This document shows positions 49,014-58,476 of a DNA stretch of 64,000 nucleotides, piece after piece. This DNA comes from JAOUEA01 sp963825635 (GTDB taxonomy: Bacteria; Actinomycetota; UBA4738; HRBIN12). The stretch is from positions 1,178,001 through 1,242,000 of the forward strand of contig CAWGTU010000001.1 in the NCBI GenBank assembly GCA_963825635.1, given 5' to 3'. A program made the position numbers and the translations under genes. The notes beneath the pieces are model-generated. The model saw nothing but the letters and a program-made list of their open reading frames with translations. It made no database searches and was not told the origin of the DNA. Each line of letters opens with the position of its first letter. Position 1 is the first letter of the stretch.

Positions 49014-50096
49014 ATGCGCGTGGCCCTGGTCTGCGCGTACGACCTCGAAGCGCCCGGCGGCGTGCAGGTACACGTCACCGATCTCGCGGAGCAGCTTCGG
49101 GCGCGGGGACACGAGGTTGAGGTCCTCGGACCCGGGAAGGGGGGGCTGGGGAGACCGATCCGGGTGCCGTACCGAGGCACTGTGGCCCCGATCGCCCCAT
49201 CACCCACCGGCGTCCGGCTGGCTCGGCAGGCCTTCGATCGGTTCGCTCCCGACCTGGTGCACGTGCACGAGCCGTTCACACCGAGCGCCTCGATGTGGGC
49301 CACGCTCGCCGCGACCGCGCCGGTCGTGGCGACGTTCCACGCATGGCTCGATCGATCGCGCATCTACGAGTCGGCCGGGCCACTGCTCCGGTACCTGCGA
49401 CGTCGGGTGGCCGCCTCGATCGCCGTCTCCGCCGCGGCCGCCGCCTTCGTCCGCCGAGCGATCCCCGATCTCGATCCAGTCATCGTCCCCAACGGGGTGT
49501 CGGTGACGCGGTTCGCGGGCGCGATCCCGCGAGCGTGGCCGCCCGGCCCGCGCATCGCCTGGACGCATCGCCTGGACCGCCAGAAGGGCTTCCCGGTGCT
49601 CGTCGAGGCCTTCAGGATGCTCGCGGAGGACCGACCCGACCTGCTGTTGACCGTCGGCGGCGACGGGGCCGACCGTCGAGCGGTCGATGGCCTGCCGGTC
49701 TCGGCACGTTCACGGGTCGCGATGTTCGGCCGGCTGGACCATGCCGACGTGCCGTCGGTCCTCGCCGGCGCCGATGTGGCCGTCGCCGCCGCCACCGGTC
49801 AGGAGAGCTTCGGTTACTCCGTCGTGGAGGCGATGGCCGCGGGGGTGCCCGTCGTCGCCACCGACATCGAGGGCTACCGACAGGTAGCGACCGACGAACT
49901 CGACGCCGTACTCGTGCCGCCCGGCGACGCGGTCGCCCTCGCATCGGCGATCGGTCGCGTCCTCGACGACGACGATCTGGCTCACAGGCTCGCGGCGGCG
50001 GGCCGTGAGACGGCGGCGGTCTTCGACTGGGACGTCGTGGTCGAGCGCATCGAGGACGTCTATCGGTCGGTCCTCGCCCCACCGTCGCTACGATAG
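49014..50096 (+). CDS. pimA: Phosphatidyl-myo-inositol mannosyltransferase-like GT4 glycosyltransferase
   Basis: A 360-residue GT-B enzyme of family GT4. The donor-site loop PGGVQVHV near residue 14 and the EX7E region ESFGYSVVEAMAAG (GDP-mannose binding) match PimA, which adds the first mannose to phosphatidylinositol. VHVHEPFTPSAS and HAWLDRSR are also family segments. Position after the PatA-like gene supports the name. The ATG at 49014 is 4 bp after the patA stop. If the PgsA-like partner is inactive, the lipid acceptor could differ from that of mycobacteria. Confidence 0.88.
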   Translation: MRVALVCAYDLEAPGGVQVHVTDLAEQLRARGHEVEVLGPGKGGLGRPIRVPYRGTVAPIAPSPTGVRLARQAFDRFAPDLVHVHEPFTPSASMWATLAATAPVVATFHAWLDRSRIYESAGPLLRYLRRRVAASIAVSAAAAAFVRRAIPDLDPVIVPNGVSVTRFAGAIPRAWPPGPRIAWTHRLDRQKGFPVLVEAFRMLAEDRPDLLLTVGGDGADRRAVDGLPVSARSRVAMFGRLDHADVPSVLAGADVAVAAATGQESFGYSVVEAMAAGVPVVATDIEGYRQVATDELDAVLVPPGDAVALASAIGRVLDDDDLAHRLAAAGRETAAVFDWDVVVERIEDVYRSVLAPPSLR

Positions 50097-50102
50097 GGCT
50101 CC

Positions 50103-50669
50103 ATGTCACCGGTGATCTGGATCGTGCTCGGGCTCGTGGCCATCGCGCTGCTTTCGCTCGTCTGGCTCTACAACCGACTCGTGCGCCTGCGGACCCGCGC
50201 CGAGGATGGGTGGGCCACGATCGACGTGCAGTTGCGACGCCGATACGACCTGATCCCGAACGTGGTCGAGACCGTGCAGGGCTACGCGAGTCACGAGCGC
50301 GAGCTGTTCGAGCGTGTCACCGAGGCCAGAACCCGAGCGATCGCCGCCGGCGACGTGCAGGATCAGGTCGGCGCGGAGAACGCTGTGACCGAGGGCCTCG
50401 GCAAGCTGATGGCGGTCGTCGAGGCATATCCCGATCTCAAGGCCGACCAGCACTTCCTGGCCCTCCAGGAAGAGCTGGTCGGCACCGAGTCGAAGATCGC
50501 CTACGCCCGCCAGTTCTACAACGACCAGGTCAGGCGGCTGAACACCGCGATCGACACGTTCCCGTCGAACCTCGTGGCGGACGCCTTCGGGTTCGAGGAG
50601 CGAGCGTTCTTCGACATCGACGATCCCGTGAGCGAGCCCGTGCACGTGGATCTCGGGCGGGATCAGTAG
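50103..50669 (+). CDS. LemA family protein
   Basis: A 188-residue protein with an N-terminal membrane helix (WIVLGLVAIALLSLVWLY) and a helical domain typical of LemA (NRLVRLRTRAEDGWATIDVQLRRRYDLIPNVVETVQGYA; later QFYNDQVRRLNTAIDTFP). The function of LemA is unsettled; it is often beside an HtpX peptidase, as here, and may regulate or anchor it. TACGAT at 50089-50094 lies 8 bases before the ATG, so it likely has a leaderless promoter inside the end of pimA. HtpX starts on the base after its stop. Confidence 0.92.
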   Translation: MSPVIWIVLGLVAIALLSLVWLYNRLVRLRTRAEDGWATIDVQLRRRYDLIPNVVETVQGYASHERELFERVTEARTRAIAAGDVQDQVGAENAVTEGLGKLMAVVEAYPDLKADQHFLALQEELVGTESKIAYARQFYNDQVRRLNTAIDTFPSNLVADAFGFEERAFFDIDDPVSEPVHVDLGRDQ

Positions 50670-51575
50670 ATGCACGAGCAGATCGCGGCGAACAAGCGGA
50701 CGTCGGTGCTGCTCGTGGTCGGCGCGTTCGTCTTCTTCGGCCTCGTCGGCATGGCGCTGGGCTACGTCTTCGGCACCGGCGTGACGGGCCTCGTCGTCGC
50801 GCTCGTCGTGGCGACCGTGCTCTCGGTCAGCTCCTACCTCTACGGCGACCGGCTGGTCCTCGCGTCGTCGAGGGCGCGTGAGGTGACGGCCCAGGACGAG
50901 CCGCGCCTGCACAACCTCGTCGAGGGACTCGCGATCGCCGCGGGCATCCCGAAGCCCCGGATCTACGTGGTGCCCGAACAGGCGCCGAACGCGTTCGCGA
51001 CCGGTCGGGACCCCGAGCACGCGTCGATCGCGGTCACCCAGGGCCTGCTCGCGACGATGAACCGGGTGGAGCTCGAAGGCGTGATCGGCCACGAGCTCGC
51101 GCACGTGCTCGACCGCGACATGCTGCTCGGCACGATCGTGGCCACGCTCGTCGGTGCGGTGGTGCTGATGTCTGAGTTCCTGATGCGGTCGTGGTTGTGG
51201 GGCGGCATCGGCGGGAGACGCGGCAACGACAGCAACGGAGGCCCCGCCACCCTGATCCTCTTCGGCATCGGGTTCGCGTTGATGGTGATCGCGCCGATCG
51301 CGGGGGAGATCATCAAGCGTGCGGTGTCGCGGAACAGGGAGTTCCTGGCCGACGCGCAGGGCGCGATGCTCACCCGGTATCCGCCGGGCCTCGCCGCGGC
51401 CCTGCGCAAGATCGCCACGTCGCCGACGGCGATGCACTCCGCGAACAACGCCACCGCCCATCTGTGGCTCTCCCAGCCCTCACGCATCGAGGGCGAGAAG
51501 CTCGGACCATTGGAGAAGATCTTCGCGACGCATCCGCCGATCGCCGAACGCATCCAGCGCTTGGAGGAGATGTGA
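50670..51575 (+). CDS. htpX: HtpX-like membrane zinc metallopeptidase (M48)
   Basis: A 301-residue M48 peptidase with four hydrophobic helices. The zinc motif HELAH is in EGVIGHELAHVLDRDM and the third ligand Glu in NREFLADAQGA. HtpX degrades misfolded membrane proteins. The end motif ATHPPIAERIQRLEEM is characteristic of the family. It begins immediately after the lemA stop with no gap, so translation is coupled and the two products probably work together. Confidence 0.95.
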   Translation: MHEQIAANKRTSVLLVVGAFVFFGLVGMALGYVFGTGVTGLVVALVVATVLSVSSYLYGDRLVLASSRAREVTAQDEPRLHNLVEGLAIAAGIPKPRIYVVPEQAPNAFATGRDPEHASIAVTQGLLATMNRVELEGVIGHELAHVLDRDMLLGTIVATLVGAVVLMSEFLMRSWLWGGIGGRRGNDSNGGPATLILFGIGFALMVIAPIAGEIIKRAVSRNREFLADAQGAMLTRYPPGLAAALRKIATSPTAMHSANNATAHLWLSQPSRIEGEKLGPLEKIFATHPPIAERIQRLEEM

Positions 51576-51602
51576 CGTTCGTGTCGAACTCGGCGCAGGT
51601 GT

Positions 51603-51631
51603 TTGGAACGTCCTCGTCGCGGGTCTAGCAT
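51603..51631 (+). promoter_or_regulatory. Predicted promoter of the DUF3048 gene
   Basis: TTGGAA (51603-51608), 17-bp spacer, TAGCAT (51626-51631). This puts transcription start about 72 bases before the GTG at 51710, which has AGGAGG 11 bases upstream. Confidence 0.55.
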
Positions 51632-51709
51632 CGCTGCGCCGGTCCCTCTTGCGGATCGAGTCCACTCGTTCAACCTTCAACCCGATCGTTCCCAGGAGGT
51701 CCCCTCACC

Positions 51710-52771
51710 GTGGCTCTCACCTCACGCGGCAAGGCGCTCGTCGCCGGCGGCGCGGTCGTCGCCGTGTTCGGCGGAGGCATGGCAGCGTTGGCGCTCTCCG
51801 GAAACGCACCCGCACCGATCCAGCGGGCGTTGAGCGACATCGGAGTCGCCCCCGAGCCGATCGAGCCCTGCCCGCTGACCGGCGAGATCCTCCCCGGCGA
51901 CAAGCAGCCTCCGAACCGCCCGGTCCTCGCGGTCAAGGTCGAGAACACGCCCGACGCGCAACCGCTCGCCGGCCTGCAGGGCGCCGACATCGTCTACGAG
52001 GAGGTCGTCGAAGGCGGCATCACGCGCTTCGTGGCGCTGTTCAACTGCGACGAGGCGGATCGCATCGGCCCGGTTCGGAGCATCCGCACGACCGACCCCG
52101 AGATCCTGGCGCCGTTCAGCGAGCACCCGCTGCTCGCGTTCAGCGGCGGTTCGAAGGGGGTCCGCACCGTCGTCGAGGACGCCGGCATGACGACGATGGA
52201 CGAGGACAGCGCCACCAAGGCATTCGTCCGGGACGATGCGCGTGTGGTGCCGCACAACCTGTTCACGTCGACGAAGCCGCTGTGGGCCAAGGGCAAGTCG
52301 CTCGCCAAAGGTGAGCCCGCGCCCTCGTCGCCGTTCGTGTTCAGCGACGACGTGCCCTCGCCGAGCAAGAAGGCACGTAGCGCGACGGTGGTGTTCTCGG
52401 GTCTCGCGACCGCCGAGTGGCGCTGGTCCAAGGGCCAGTGGGTGCGCTACTTGGACGGTTCTCCGATGACGCTCGAGAGCGGCGATCCGATCACCGCAGA
52501 CAACCTGGTGATCCAGGTCGTGAAGACGACGGAGAGCGAGTTCCAAGACGTCGCCGGCTACGCCTCGCCCGAGGTGCACACCGTGGGCAGGGGCAAGGCG
52601 TGGGTCCTTCGCGACGGCAAGCTGATCGTCGGGAGATGGGAGCGCTCCGACGTGGGCGAGTTCACGACGTTCCTCACGAGGTCGGGCGAGGAGATCGCGC
52701 TGAAGCCCGGCACTGCATTCGTGGAGCTCGCCCCGGTGGGCATGTTCGACGCCGAGATCTCGTTCGGCTGA
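51710..52771 (+). CDS. DUF3048 domain-containing secreted protein
   Basis: A 353-residue protein with an N-terminal export signal or anchor (LVAGGAVVAVFGGGMAALAL). The first domain contains NRPVLAVKVENTPDAQPLAGLQGADIVYEEVVEGGITRF and RIGPVRSIR, the signature of DUF3048 (YerB-like); the C-terminal domain has SEFQDVAGYASPEVHTVG and GRWERSDV. The biochemical function of the family is unknown; members are mostly lipoproteins or membrane-anchored proteins of Gram-positive bacteria. No lipobox Cys is obvious here. Convergent with the sulfotransferase-like gene. Confidence 0.9.
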   Translation: MALTSRGKALVAGGAVVAVFGGGMAALALSGNAPAPIQRALSDIGVAPEPIEPCPLTGEILPGDKQPPNRPVLAVKVENTPDAQPLAGLQGADIVYEEVVEGGITRFVALFNCDEADRIGPVRSIRTTDPEILAPFSEHPLLAFSGGSKGVRTVVEDAGMTTMDEDSATKAFVRDDARVVPHNLFTSTKPLWAKGKSLAKGEPAPSSPFVFSDDVPSPSKKARSATVVFSGLATAEWRWSKGQWVRYLDGSPMTLESGDPITADNLVIQVVKTTESEFQDVAGYASPEVHTVGRGKAWVLRDGKLIVGRWERSDVGEFTTFLTRSGEEIALKPGTAFVELAPVGMFDAEISFG

Positions 52772-52788
52772 TCGACGCCGGTCTCAAC

Positions 52789-53505
52789 TCACGCGTCGGG
52801 AAGGAGCGCACGGTACAGCGCGTGCGCGTCGGCCACGGTCGCTGGCGCGACCTCGCGCCGCACCCGCTGCTCCACTTCAGCCCTCAGGGCTTCCCGCGAA
52901 TGTGAGGGACGAGGGATCACGGCCTCCAGGCGTTCTCCCGAGCCCTCGCGGGCCCGGTAGTCGCGCTCGATCTCGCCCTCGATCCGCGCCACGTTCTCGG
53001 GCGTGTGCTCGAACGGGGTGAACGCGGTGCCGAACCGGGCGTTGAGTCGCTCGATCGCCGTGCCGAACGAACAGACGACCTCGTCGAACGTCGCGGTCAC
53101 GAATCCTCCTCGTCGAGCGACGAGCGGTCCGTGGAAGCGCAGGTATCCGCGCATCGCCGCCCGAGCGCCGAGATCGGGGCTGCGGATCAGGTGAGAGACC
53201 ACGGCGTCGACCGCCGGCCGCACGAGCACCATCGTCGGCAGCCTCCGACGGACGCCTTCCAGCACCTGAGCGGGCATGTGCGTATGGTGGGCGATGCTCG
53301 TCGGATCCGGCTCCTGTGCCAGGCGGAAGGCGGCCACGGCGAACGACGACGCGGATCTCGGGAACGCCTCGATCACGACCTGGGTGTCGTCGTCGATCAG
53401 CTCGCCACGTCCACGGATCCGTTGCAGCGGCAGGGCGATCGGGGGGAACCGGGCCAACGATGTCTTCGCGTCGTACAGCGCGTCGGCGGTGACGTGGCGG
53501 AGCAC
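52789..53505 (-). CDS. Sulfotransferase-like P-loop protein
   Basis: A 238-residue cytosolic protein. EAFPRSASSFAVAAF near residue 47 resembles the 5'-phosphosulfate-binding loop of PAPS-dependent sulfotransferases, and VLVRPAVDAVVSHLIR resembles their 3'-phosphate-binding segment (R and S). The acceptor is unknown, and the similarity is judged by motif only. GTG at 53505 lies 6 bases after a minus-strand TAGGGT -10 box (53517-53512), so the mRNA would be leaderless. Single gene between convergent DUF3048 and divergent pdxS. Confidence 0.7.
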   Translation of the reverse strand: MLRHVTADALYDAKTSLARFPPIALPLQRIRGRGELIDDDTQVVIEAFPRSASSFAVAAFRLAQEPDPTSIAHHTHMPAQVLEGVRRRLPTMVLVRPAVDAVVSHLIRSPDLGARAAMRGYLRFHGPLVARRGGFVTATFDEVVCSFGTAIERLNARFGTAFTPFEHTPENVARIEGEIERDYRAREGSGERLEAVIPRPSHSREALRAEVEQRVRREVAPATVADAHALYRALLPDA

Positions 53506-53636
53506 GGGGCGACCCTAGCAGCGGGGCGCTGGCACCATCCGTGGAGGCCTCGACGCTTCTGGTTGCGCGGTCACCTCCGGTACACTCGGGTGGTCGGTCC
53601 TGGTTTTCGCAGGGCCCCGATCAGGAGGCGATATCC

Positions 53637-54518
53637 GTGCAGCGCGAGACCGGCACCTTCACCGTGAAGTCCGGCCTGGCCGAGATGCTCAAGGGCGGCG
53701 TGATCATGGACGTCACGACCGCCGAGCAGGCGAAGATCGCCGAGGACGCCGGCGCCTGCGCCGTGATGGCCCTCGAACGCGTGCCTGCCGACATCCGTCG
53801 CGACGGCGGTGTCGCGCGCATGGCCGACGCCACCAAGGTCGAGGAGATCCAGCAGGTCGTCACGATCCCGGTGATGGCGAAGGCGCGGATCGGTCACTTC
53901 GTCGAGGCCCAGATCCTGCAGTCGCTCGGCGTCGACTACATCGACGAGTCCGAGGTGCTCACCCCGGCCGACGAGGAGTTCCATATCGACAAGTGGGCCT
54001 TCACGGTGCCGTTCGTCTGCGGCGCCCGTAACCTCGGAGAGGCCTTGCGCCGCATCGCTGAGGGCGCGGCGATGATCCGAACGAAGGGCGAGGCGGGTAC
54101 CGGCAACGTCGTTGAGGCCGTGCGGCACGAGCGCGCGATCCTGCACGAGATCGCTGAGTGCACGACCCTGCGCCCCGAGCAGTACGTGACGAAGGCGAAG
54201 GAGCTGGGCGCCCCCGTCGAGCTCGTGCGCATGGTGGCGGAGCAGGGTCGGCTGCCGGTCGTGAACTTCTCGGCGGGCGGCATCGCGACCCCGGCCGACG
54301 CGGCCCTGATGATGCAGCTGGGAGTCGACGGCGTGTTCGTCGGTTCGGGCATCTTCAAGAGCCAGGATCCGGCGACGATGGCGCGCGCGATCGTCGAGGC
54401 GACGACGAACTTCGAGAACGCCGACGTGCTCGCCAAGCTCTCCCACGGGCTCGGCGACCCGATGGCCGGGCTCGAGATCGGCTCCCTCGAGACGCGCATG
54501 CAAGAGCGCGGCTGGTAG
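53637..54518 (+). CDS. pdxS: Pyridoxal 5'-phosphate synthase, synthase subunit
   Basis: PdxS makes PLP from ribose 5-phosphate, glyceraldehyde 3-phosphate and ammonia, forming a 12-mer decorated by PdxT. The 293-residue TIM-barrel protein has the Schiff-base Lys 82 in PVMAKARIGHF and the second Lys 150 in RTKGEAGTGN. The GTG at 53637 follows AGGAGG at a spacing of 8. A TACACT -10 box lies at 53581-53586. pdxT follows 23 bp downstream. Confidence 0.98.
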   Translation: MQRETGTFTVKSGLAEMLKGGVIMDVTTAEQAKIAEDAGACAVMALERVPADIRRDGGVARMADATKVEEIQQVVTIPVMAKARIGHFVEAQILQSLGVDYIDESEVLTPADEEFHIDKWAFTVPFVCGARNLGEALRRIAEGAAMIRTKGEAGTGNVVEAVRHERAILHEIAECTTLRPEQYVTKAKELGAPVELVRMVAEQGRLPVVNFSAGGIATPADAALMMQLGVDGVFVGSGIFKSQDPATMARAIVEATTNFENADVLAKLSHGLGDPMAGLEIGSLETRMQERGW

Positions 54519-54541
54519 GCCGCGCCGATGCGGGGTCCGAC

Positions 54542-55099
54542 GTGAAGGCCGGCGTCCTCGCGCTGCAGGGAGACTTCCGAGAGCACGGTCGCATCCTGAC
54601 CGATGTCGGCGCGATCCCCGTCGAGGTCCGCACTACCGAGGATCTGGCGAGCGTCGACTGCCTGGTGATCCCGGGTGGGGAGTCGACCACGATCGGCAAG
54701 CTCGCGAGTGCCTACGACCTCGTCGACCCCGTCCGGGCGCGAGTCGCTGCCGGGATGCCCGTCTTCGGCACGTGCGCGGGCATGATCGTGCTGGCCGAAC
54801 GGGTGCTGGGCGGTGATCCGCTCTTCGCCGTGATGGACATCGGGGTCGAGCGCAACGCCTACGGACGGCAGGTGGAGTCGTTCGAGGCCGACGTCGACGT
54901 CGAGGGCATCCAGCACTCCGTGCGAGGCGTGTTCATCAGGGCACCGCGCATCACCGACGTGGGGTCCGGCGTGCGGGTGCTCGCCGAGCACGAGGGCGCC
55001 CCGGTCGTGCTCGAAGAGGGCAACCTGCTCGTATCATCGTTCCATCCGGAGCTGATCGGCGAGACGGGATTGCACCGCTACCTGCTGGACAAGCTCTGA
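54542..55099 (+). CDS. pdxT: Pyridoxal 5'-phosphate synthase, glutaminase subunit
   Basis: PdxT releases ammonia from glutamine and channels it to PdxS. The 185-residue class I amidotransferase has the nucleophile Cys 78 in FGTCAGM, PGGEST, and the His-Glu pair in SSFHPEL. VKAGVLALQGDFREH is the usual N-terminus, supporting GTG at 54542. The pdxS-pdxT-yebC order is a conserved actinobacterial one. Confidence 0.97.
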   Translation: MKAGVLALQGDFREHGRILTDVGAIPVEVRTTEDLASVDCLVIPGGESTTIGKLASAYDLVDPVRARVAAGMPVFGTCAGMIVLAERVLGGDPLFAVMDIGVERNAYGRQVESFEADVDVEGIQHSVRGVFIRAPRITDVGSGVRVLAEHEGAPVVLEEGNLLVSSFHPELIGETGLHRYLLDKL

Positions 55100-55126
55100 G
55101 GCATCGACCCCGGGGAGGGGAGTCCC

Positions 55127-55879
<753 letters not shown>

Positions 55880-55940
55880 GGTCGATCGCTCCAGAACACC
55901 GGAATCGAGCAGGGCTGCTTGCCCAGCCCGTCCCCGGCAC

Positions 55941-55963
55941 TAGACTGCACGAACGGATGTTCG
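55941..55963 (+). promoter_or_regulatory. ruvCAB promoter -10 box and LexA box over the ruvC start codon
   Basis: TAGACT (55941-55946) is followed after 3 bases by CGAACGGATGTTCG (55950-55963), an exact CGAAC-N4-GTTCG LexA box. The ruvC ATG (55957-55959) lies within the box. LexA would cover the transcription start, and the same bases serve as operator and coding start. Confidence 0.88.
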
Positions 55964-56469
55964 ATTCCTGTGTGCTCGGGGTGGACCCCGGCGTGGCGAA
56001 CCTCGGCCTCGCCGCGGTCGCGCGCGACGGCCGACGGACGGTCCTCATCTGGGCCGATACCGTGACGACCGGCGCCGAGGTGCCCGAAGCGGAGCGGCTT
56101 CGGGCCTTGGCCGAGGCCGTGCGCACGGCGATCGCGACGCACGCGCCGGTGAGCCTCGCCGTGGAACGCGTGTCGTTCAACCGCAACCAGGTCAGCGCGC
56201 TCACGGTCGCGCGTGCGACCGGGGCCGTGATGGTGGTCGCGGCCGAGGCCGGCATCGACGTCGACGAGTACAGCCCGACGGAGGTCAAGAGCGCCGTGAC
56301 CGGCATGGGGAACGCCGACAAGGCGCAGGTGCGGCTGGCGCTCGAGCGGGTGCACGGGTTCCGCGACCTGCCGGCGAAGCCCGACGCCGTGGACGCAGCG
56401 GCCGTCGCGCTGACCCATCTGGTGGGGGCGCGGCTGAAGGCTGCGGCGCGTGCCGGGGGCGCTCGGTGA
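55957..56469 (+). CDS. ruvC: Holliday junction resolvase RuvC
   Basis: RuvC cuts Holliday junctions. The 170-residue RNase H-fold nuclease has the acidic catalytic residues D10 (LGVDPG), E70 (LAVERVSFNRN) and the D143/D146 pair in KPDAVDA. The ATG at 55957 lies 10 bases after a TAGACT -10 box, so the transcript is leaderless or nearly so, and it sits inside a LexA box. The stop overlaps ruvA by 4 bp. With ruvA and ruvB it forms the complete junction-processing operon. Confidence 0.97.
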   Translation: MFDSCVLGVDPGVANLGLAAVARDGRRTVLIWADTVTTGAEVPEAERLRALAEAVRTAIATHAPVSLAVERVSFNRNQVSALTVARATGAVMVVAAEAGIDVDEYSPTEVKSAVTGMGNADKAQVRLALERVHGFRDLPAKPDAVDAAAVALTHLVGARLKAAARAGGAR

Positions 56470-57035
56470 TCTCGTTCCTCGAGGGAGAGGTCGTCCACAA
56501 GGGTGCGACGAGCGTGGTGCTCGCGGTGGGCGGCGTGGGATACGACGTCTCCGTACCGACCTCGGTGGTGAGCCGGCTCCCCGGTGTCGGGAAGACGGCT
56601 CGCATCCATACCCGCATGGTCGTGCGCGACGACTCGATGACCCTCTACGGGTTCTCGAGCACCGATGAGCGAGAGCTGTTCGACCTGCTGACGGGCGTGA
56701 CCGGCGTGGGGCCGAAGGTCGGCCTGTCGTTCCTGTCGGCGCTCTCCGCCGACGCGCTCCGGCGGGCCGTGATCGCCGGTGACGCCGACGCGCTCACCGT
56801 CGTGCCGGGGGTCGGGAAGAAGGTCGCGCAGCGGGTCGTGGTCGATCTCCGCGACCGACTCGGCGGCGAGGCGGAGCTCCCGAGCGAGGGCGGTCACATC
56901 GTCGACGTGCGCAACGCGCTCGTCTCGCTCGGCCTGACGCCGCAGGAGGCCGCAGAGGCCACGCGCGACGTCGATGCCGAGGGCCGCGAGGTCGACGAGA
57001 TGCTCCGCGAGGCGTTGCAGAAGGTGGGCCGATAG
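56466..57035 (+). CDS. ruvA: Holliday junction branch migration protein RuvA
   Basis: RuvA binds the four-way junction and loads RuvB. The 189-residue protein has domain I (ISFLEGEVVHKGATSVVLAVGGVGYDV), two helix-hairpin-helix motifs (LTGVTGVGPKVGL, TVVPGVGKKVAQRVV) and the C-terminal RuvB-binding domain (DVRNALVSLGLTPQEA). The GTG start overlaps ruvC by 4 bp. The ruvB start follows directly after the stop. Confidence 0.97.
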   Translation: MISFLEGEVVHKGATSVVLAVGGVGYDVSVPTSVVSRLPGVGKTARIHTRMVVRDDSMTLYGFSSTDERELFDLLTGVTGVGPKVGLSFLSALSADALRRAVIAGDADALTVVPGVGKKVAQRVVVDLRDRLGGEAELPSEGGHIVDVRNALVSLGLTPQEAAEATRDVDAEGREVDEMLREALQKVGR

Positions 57036-57036
57036 C

Positions 57037-58053
57037 GTGGACGACGATCGTCTGATCGAGGCCGCCGTCGTCGATCCGGAGGATCGAGAGTTCGACGTCG
57101 CCCTGCGACCGACGTCGCTCGGTGACTTCGTCGGTCAGGAACGCGTGAAGGAGCAGTTGCAGCTCCTGATCGACGGCGCGCGCCGCCGCGGAGAACCCGT
57201 CGATCACCTGCTGTTCAGCGGACCTCCCGGCCTCGGGAAGACCACGCTCGCACAGATCGTGGCGAACGCGATGGGCGCCGGGTTCCAGCCGACGAGCGGG
57301 CCCGCGCTCGATCGGCCCAGCGATCTCGCCGCGATCCTCACGAACCTGGAGGACGGCGACGTGCTCTTCGTCGACGAGGTGCATCGCATGCCACGTCCGG
57401 TCGAGGAGGTGCTGTACCCAGCACTCGAGGACTTCGTGCTCGACGTCGTGCTCGGCAAGGGACCGACCGCGCGGTCGATCCGGCTCGAGCTCCCGAAGTT
57501 CACGCTCGTCGCCGCCACGACTCGGCCGGGGCGCATCACGCTTCCGCTCCGGGAGCGGTTCGGGTTCTCGCCTCGGCTCGACTACTACCCGGTCGAGGAC
57601 CTCGCGCGCATCGTGGGGCGGTCGGCCGGCATCCTCGAGGTCCGGCTCGACGAGGAGGGCGGCGCCGAGATCGCGCGCCGGTCACGCGGCACGCCGCGCA
57701 TCGCGAACCGGCTGCTGCGCCGCGTGCGCGACTTCACCGAGGTGCGGCACGACGGCGCCATCACCGGAGAGGTCGCCCGTGCCGGGCTCGAGGTCTTCGA
57801 GGTCGACGAGGAGGGGCTCGACCGCCTCGACCACGCGATCCTGCAGGCGATCGTGCAGCGGTTCGGCGGGGGGCCCGTCGGTCTCTCGACGCTCGCCGCG
57901 TCGGTGGGCGAGGAGCCCGACACCGTCGAGGACGTCGTCGAGCCGTACCTTCTCCAACTCGGGTTCCTGCACCGGACGCCGCGGGGTCGCGTCGCAACCG
58001 AGCGCGCGTACCGACATCTGGGCACCCAACCGCCGGGCACCCTGCCGCTCTAG
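57037..58053 (+). CDS. ruvB: Holliday junction branch migration ATPase RuvB
   Basis: RuvB is the AAA+ motor of branch migration. The 338-residue protein has Walker A GPPGLGKT (62-69), Walker B VDEVH (112-116; usually DEIH), and a C-terminal winged helix with LGFLHRTPRGR. The sensor 1 region reads AATTRPGRITLPLRERFG, a variant of the common GATTRxGxLxxPLRxRFG. GTG at 57037 begins 1 base after the ruvA stop. It is transcribed with ruvC-ruvA under LexA control. Confidence 0.97.
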   Translation: MDDDRLIEAAVVDPEDREFDVALRPTSLGDFVGQERVKEQLQLLIDGARRRGEPVDHLLFSGPPGLGKTTLAQIVANAMGAGFQPTSGPALDRPSDLAAILTNLEDGDVLFVDEVHRMPRPVEEVLYPALEDFVLDVVLGKGPTARSIRLELPKFTLVAATTRPGRITLPLRERFGFSPRLDYYPVEDLARIVGRSAGILEVRLDEEGGAEIARRSRGTPRIANRLLRRVRDFTEVRHDGAITGEVARAGLEVFEVDEEGLDRLDHAILQAIVQRFGGGPVGLSTLAASVGEEPDTVEDVVEPYLLQLGFLHRTPRGRVATERAYRHLGTQPPGTLPL

Positions 58054-58131
58054 CCTCGTCGCTGGCCCTGGGCGGTAGACTCGGCCGGTCGGCGACGCCG
58101 ACGCCTTCGGACGCCAACGAAAGGTCGACCC

Positions 58132-58476
58132 ATGTTCGAACTCCTCGCCCAGGATTCATCGGGAGGCGGCAGCAGTCTGGTCGCGTTCCTTCCCCTGCTC
58201 CTGATGGGTGGCATCTTTTACTTCCTGCTGATCCGCCCTCAGCAACGGCGGGCCCGAGCTCAGCGTGAGCTGCTGAGCAGCGTGGAGGTGGGAGACGATA
58301 TCGTCACCACCGCGGGCGTCTTCGGCACGGTCACGGCGATCGACGACGAGGACGACATCGTGACGGTCGAGATCGCCCCTGGAACGCGCGTGCGCATGGT
58401 GCGAGCAGGCATCGGCAAGATCGTGGTCGCCGAGGATGCGCCGGACGGCCAGGATGGGCCGATCCAGCAGACGTGA
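58132..58476 (+). CDS. yajC: Sec translocon accessory subunit YajC
   Basis: YajC associates with SecDF in the membrane. The 114-residue protein has one membrane helix followed by the family motif FYFLLIRPQQRRARAQRELLSSVEVGDDIVTTAG. It starts a new unit: TAGACT at 58076-58081 is a likely -10 box. Its stop overlaps the next gene by 4 bp (GTGA), and the chain continues to secD and secF with 4-bp overlaps. Confidence 0.95.
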   Translation: MFELLAQDSSGGGSSLVAFLPLLLMGGIFYFLLIRPQQRRARAQRELLSSVEVGDDIVTTAGVFGTVTAIDDEDDIVTVEIAPGTRVRMVRAGIGKIVVAEDAPDGQDGPIQQT

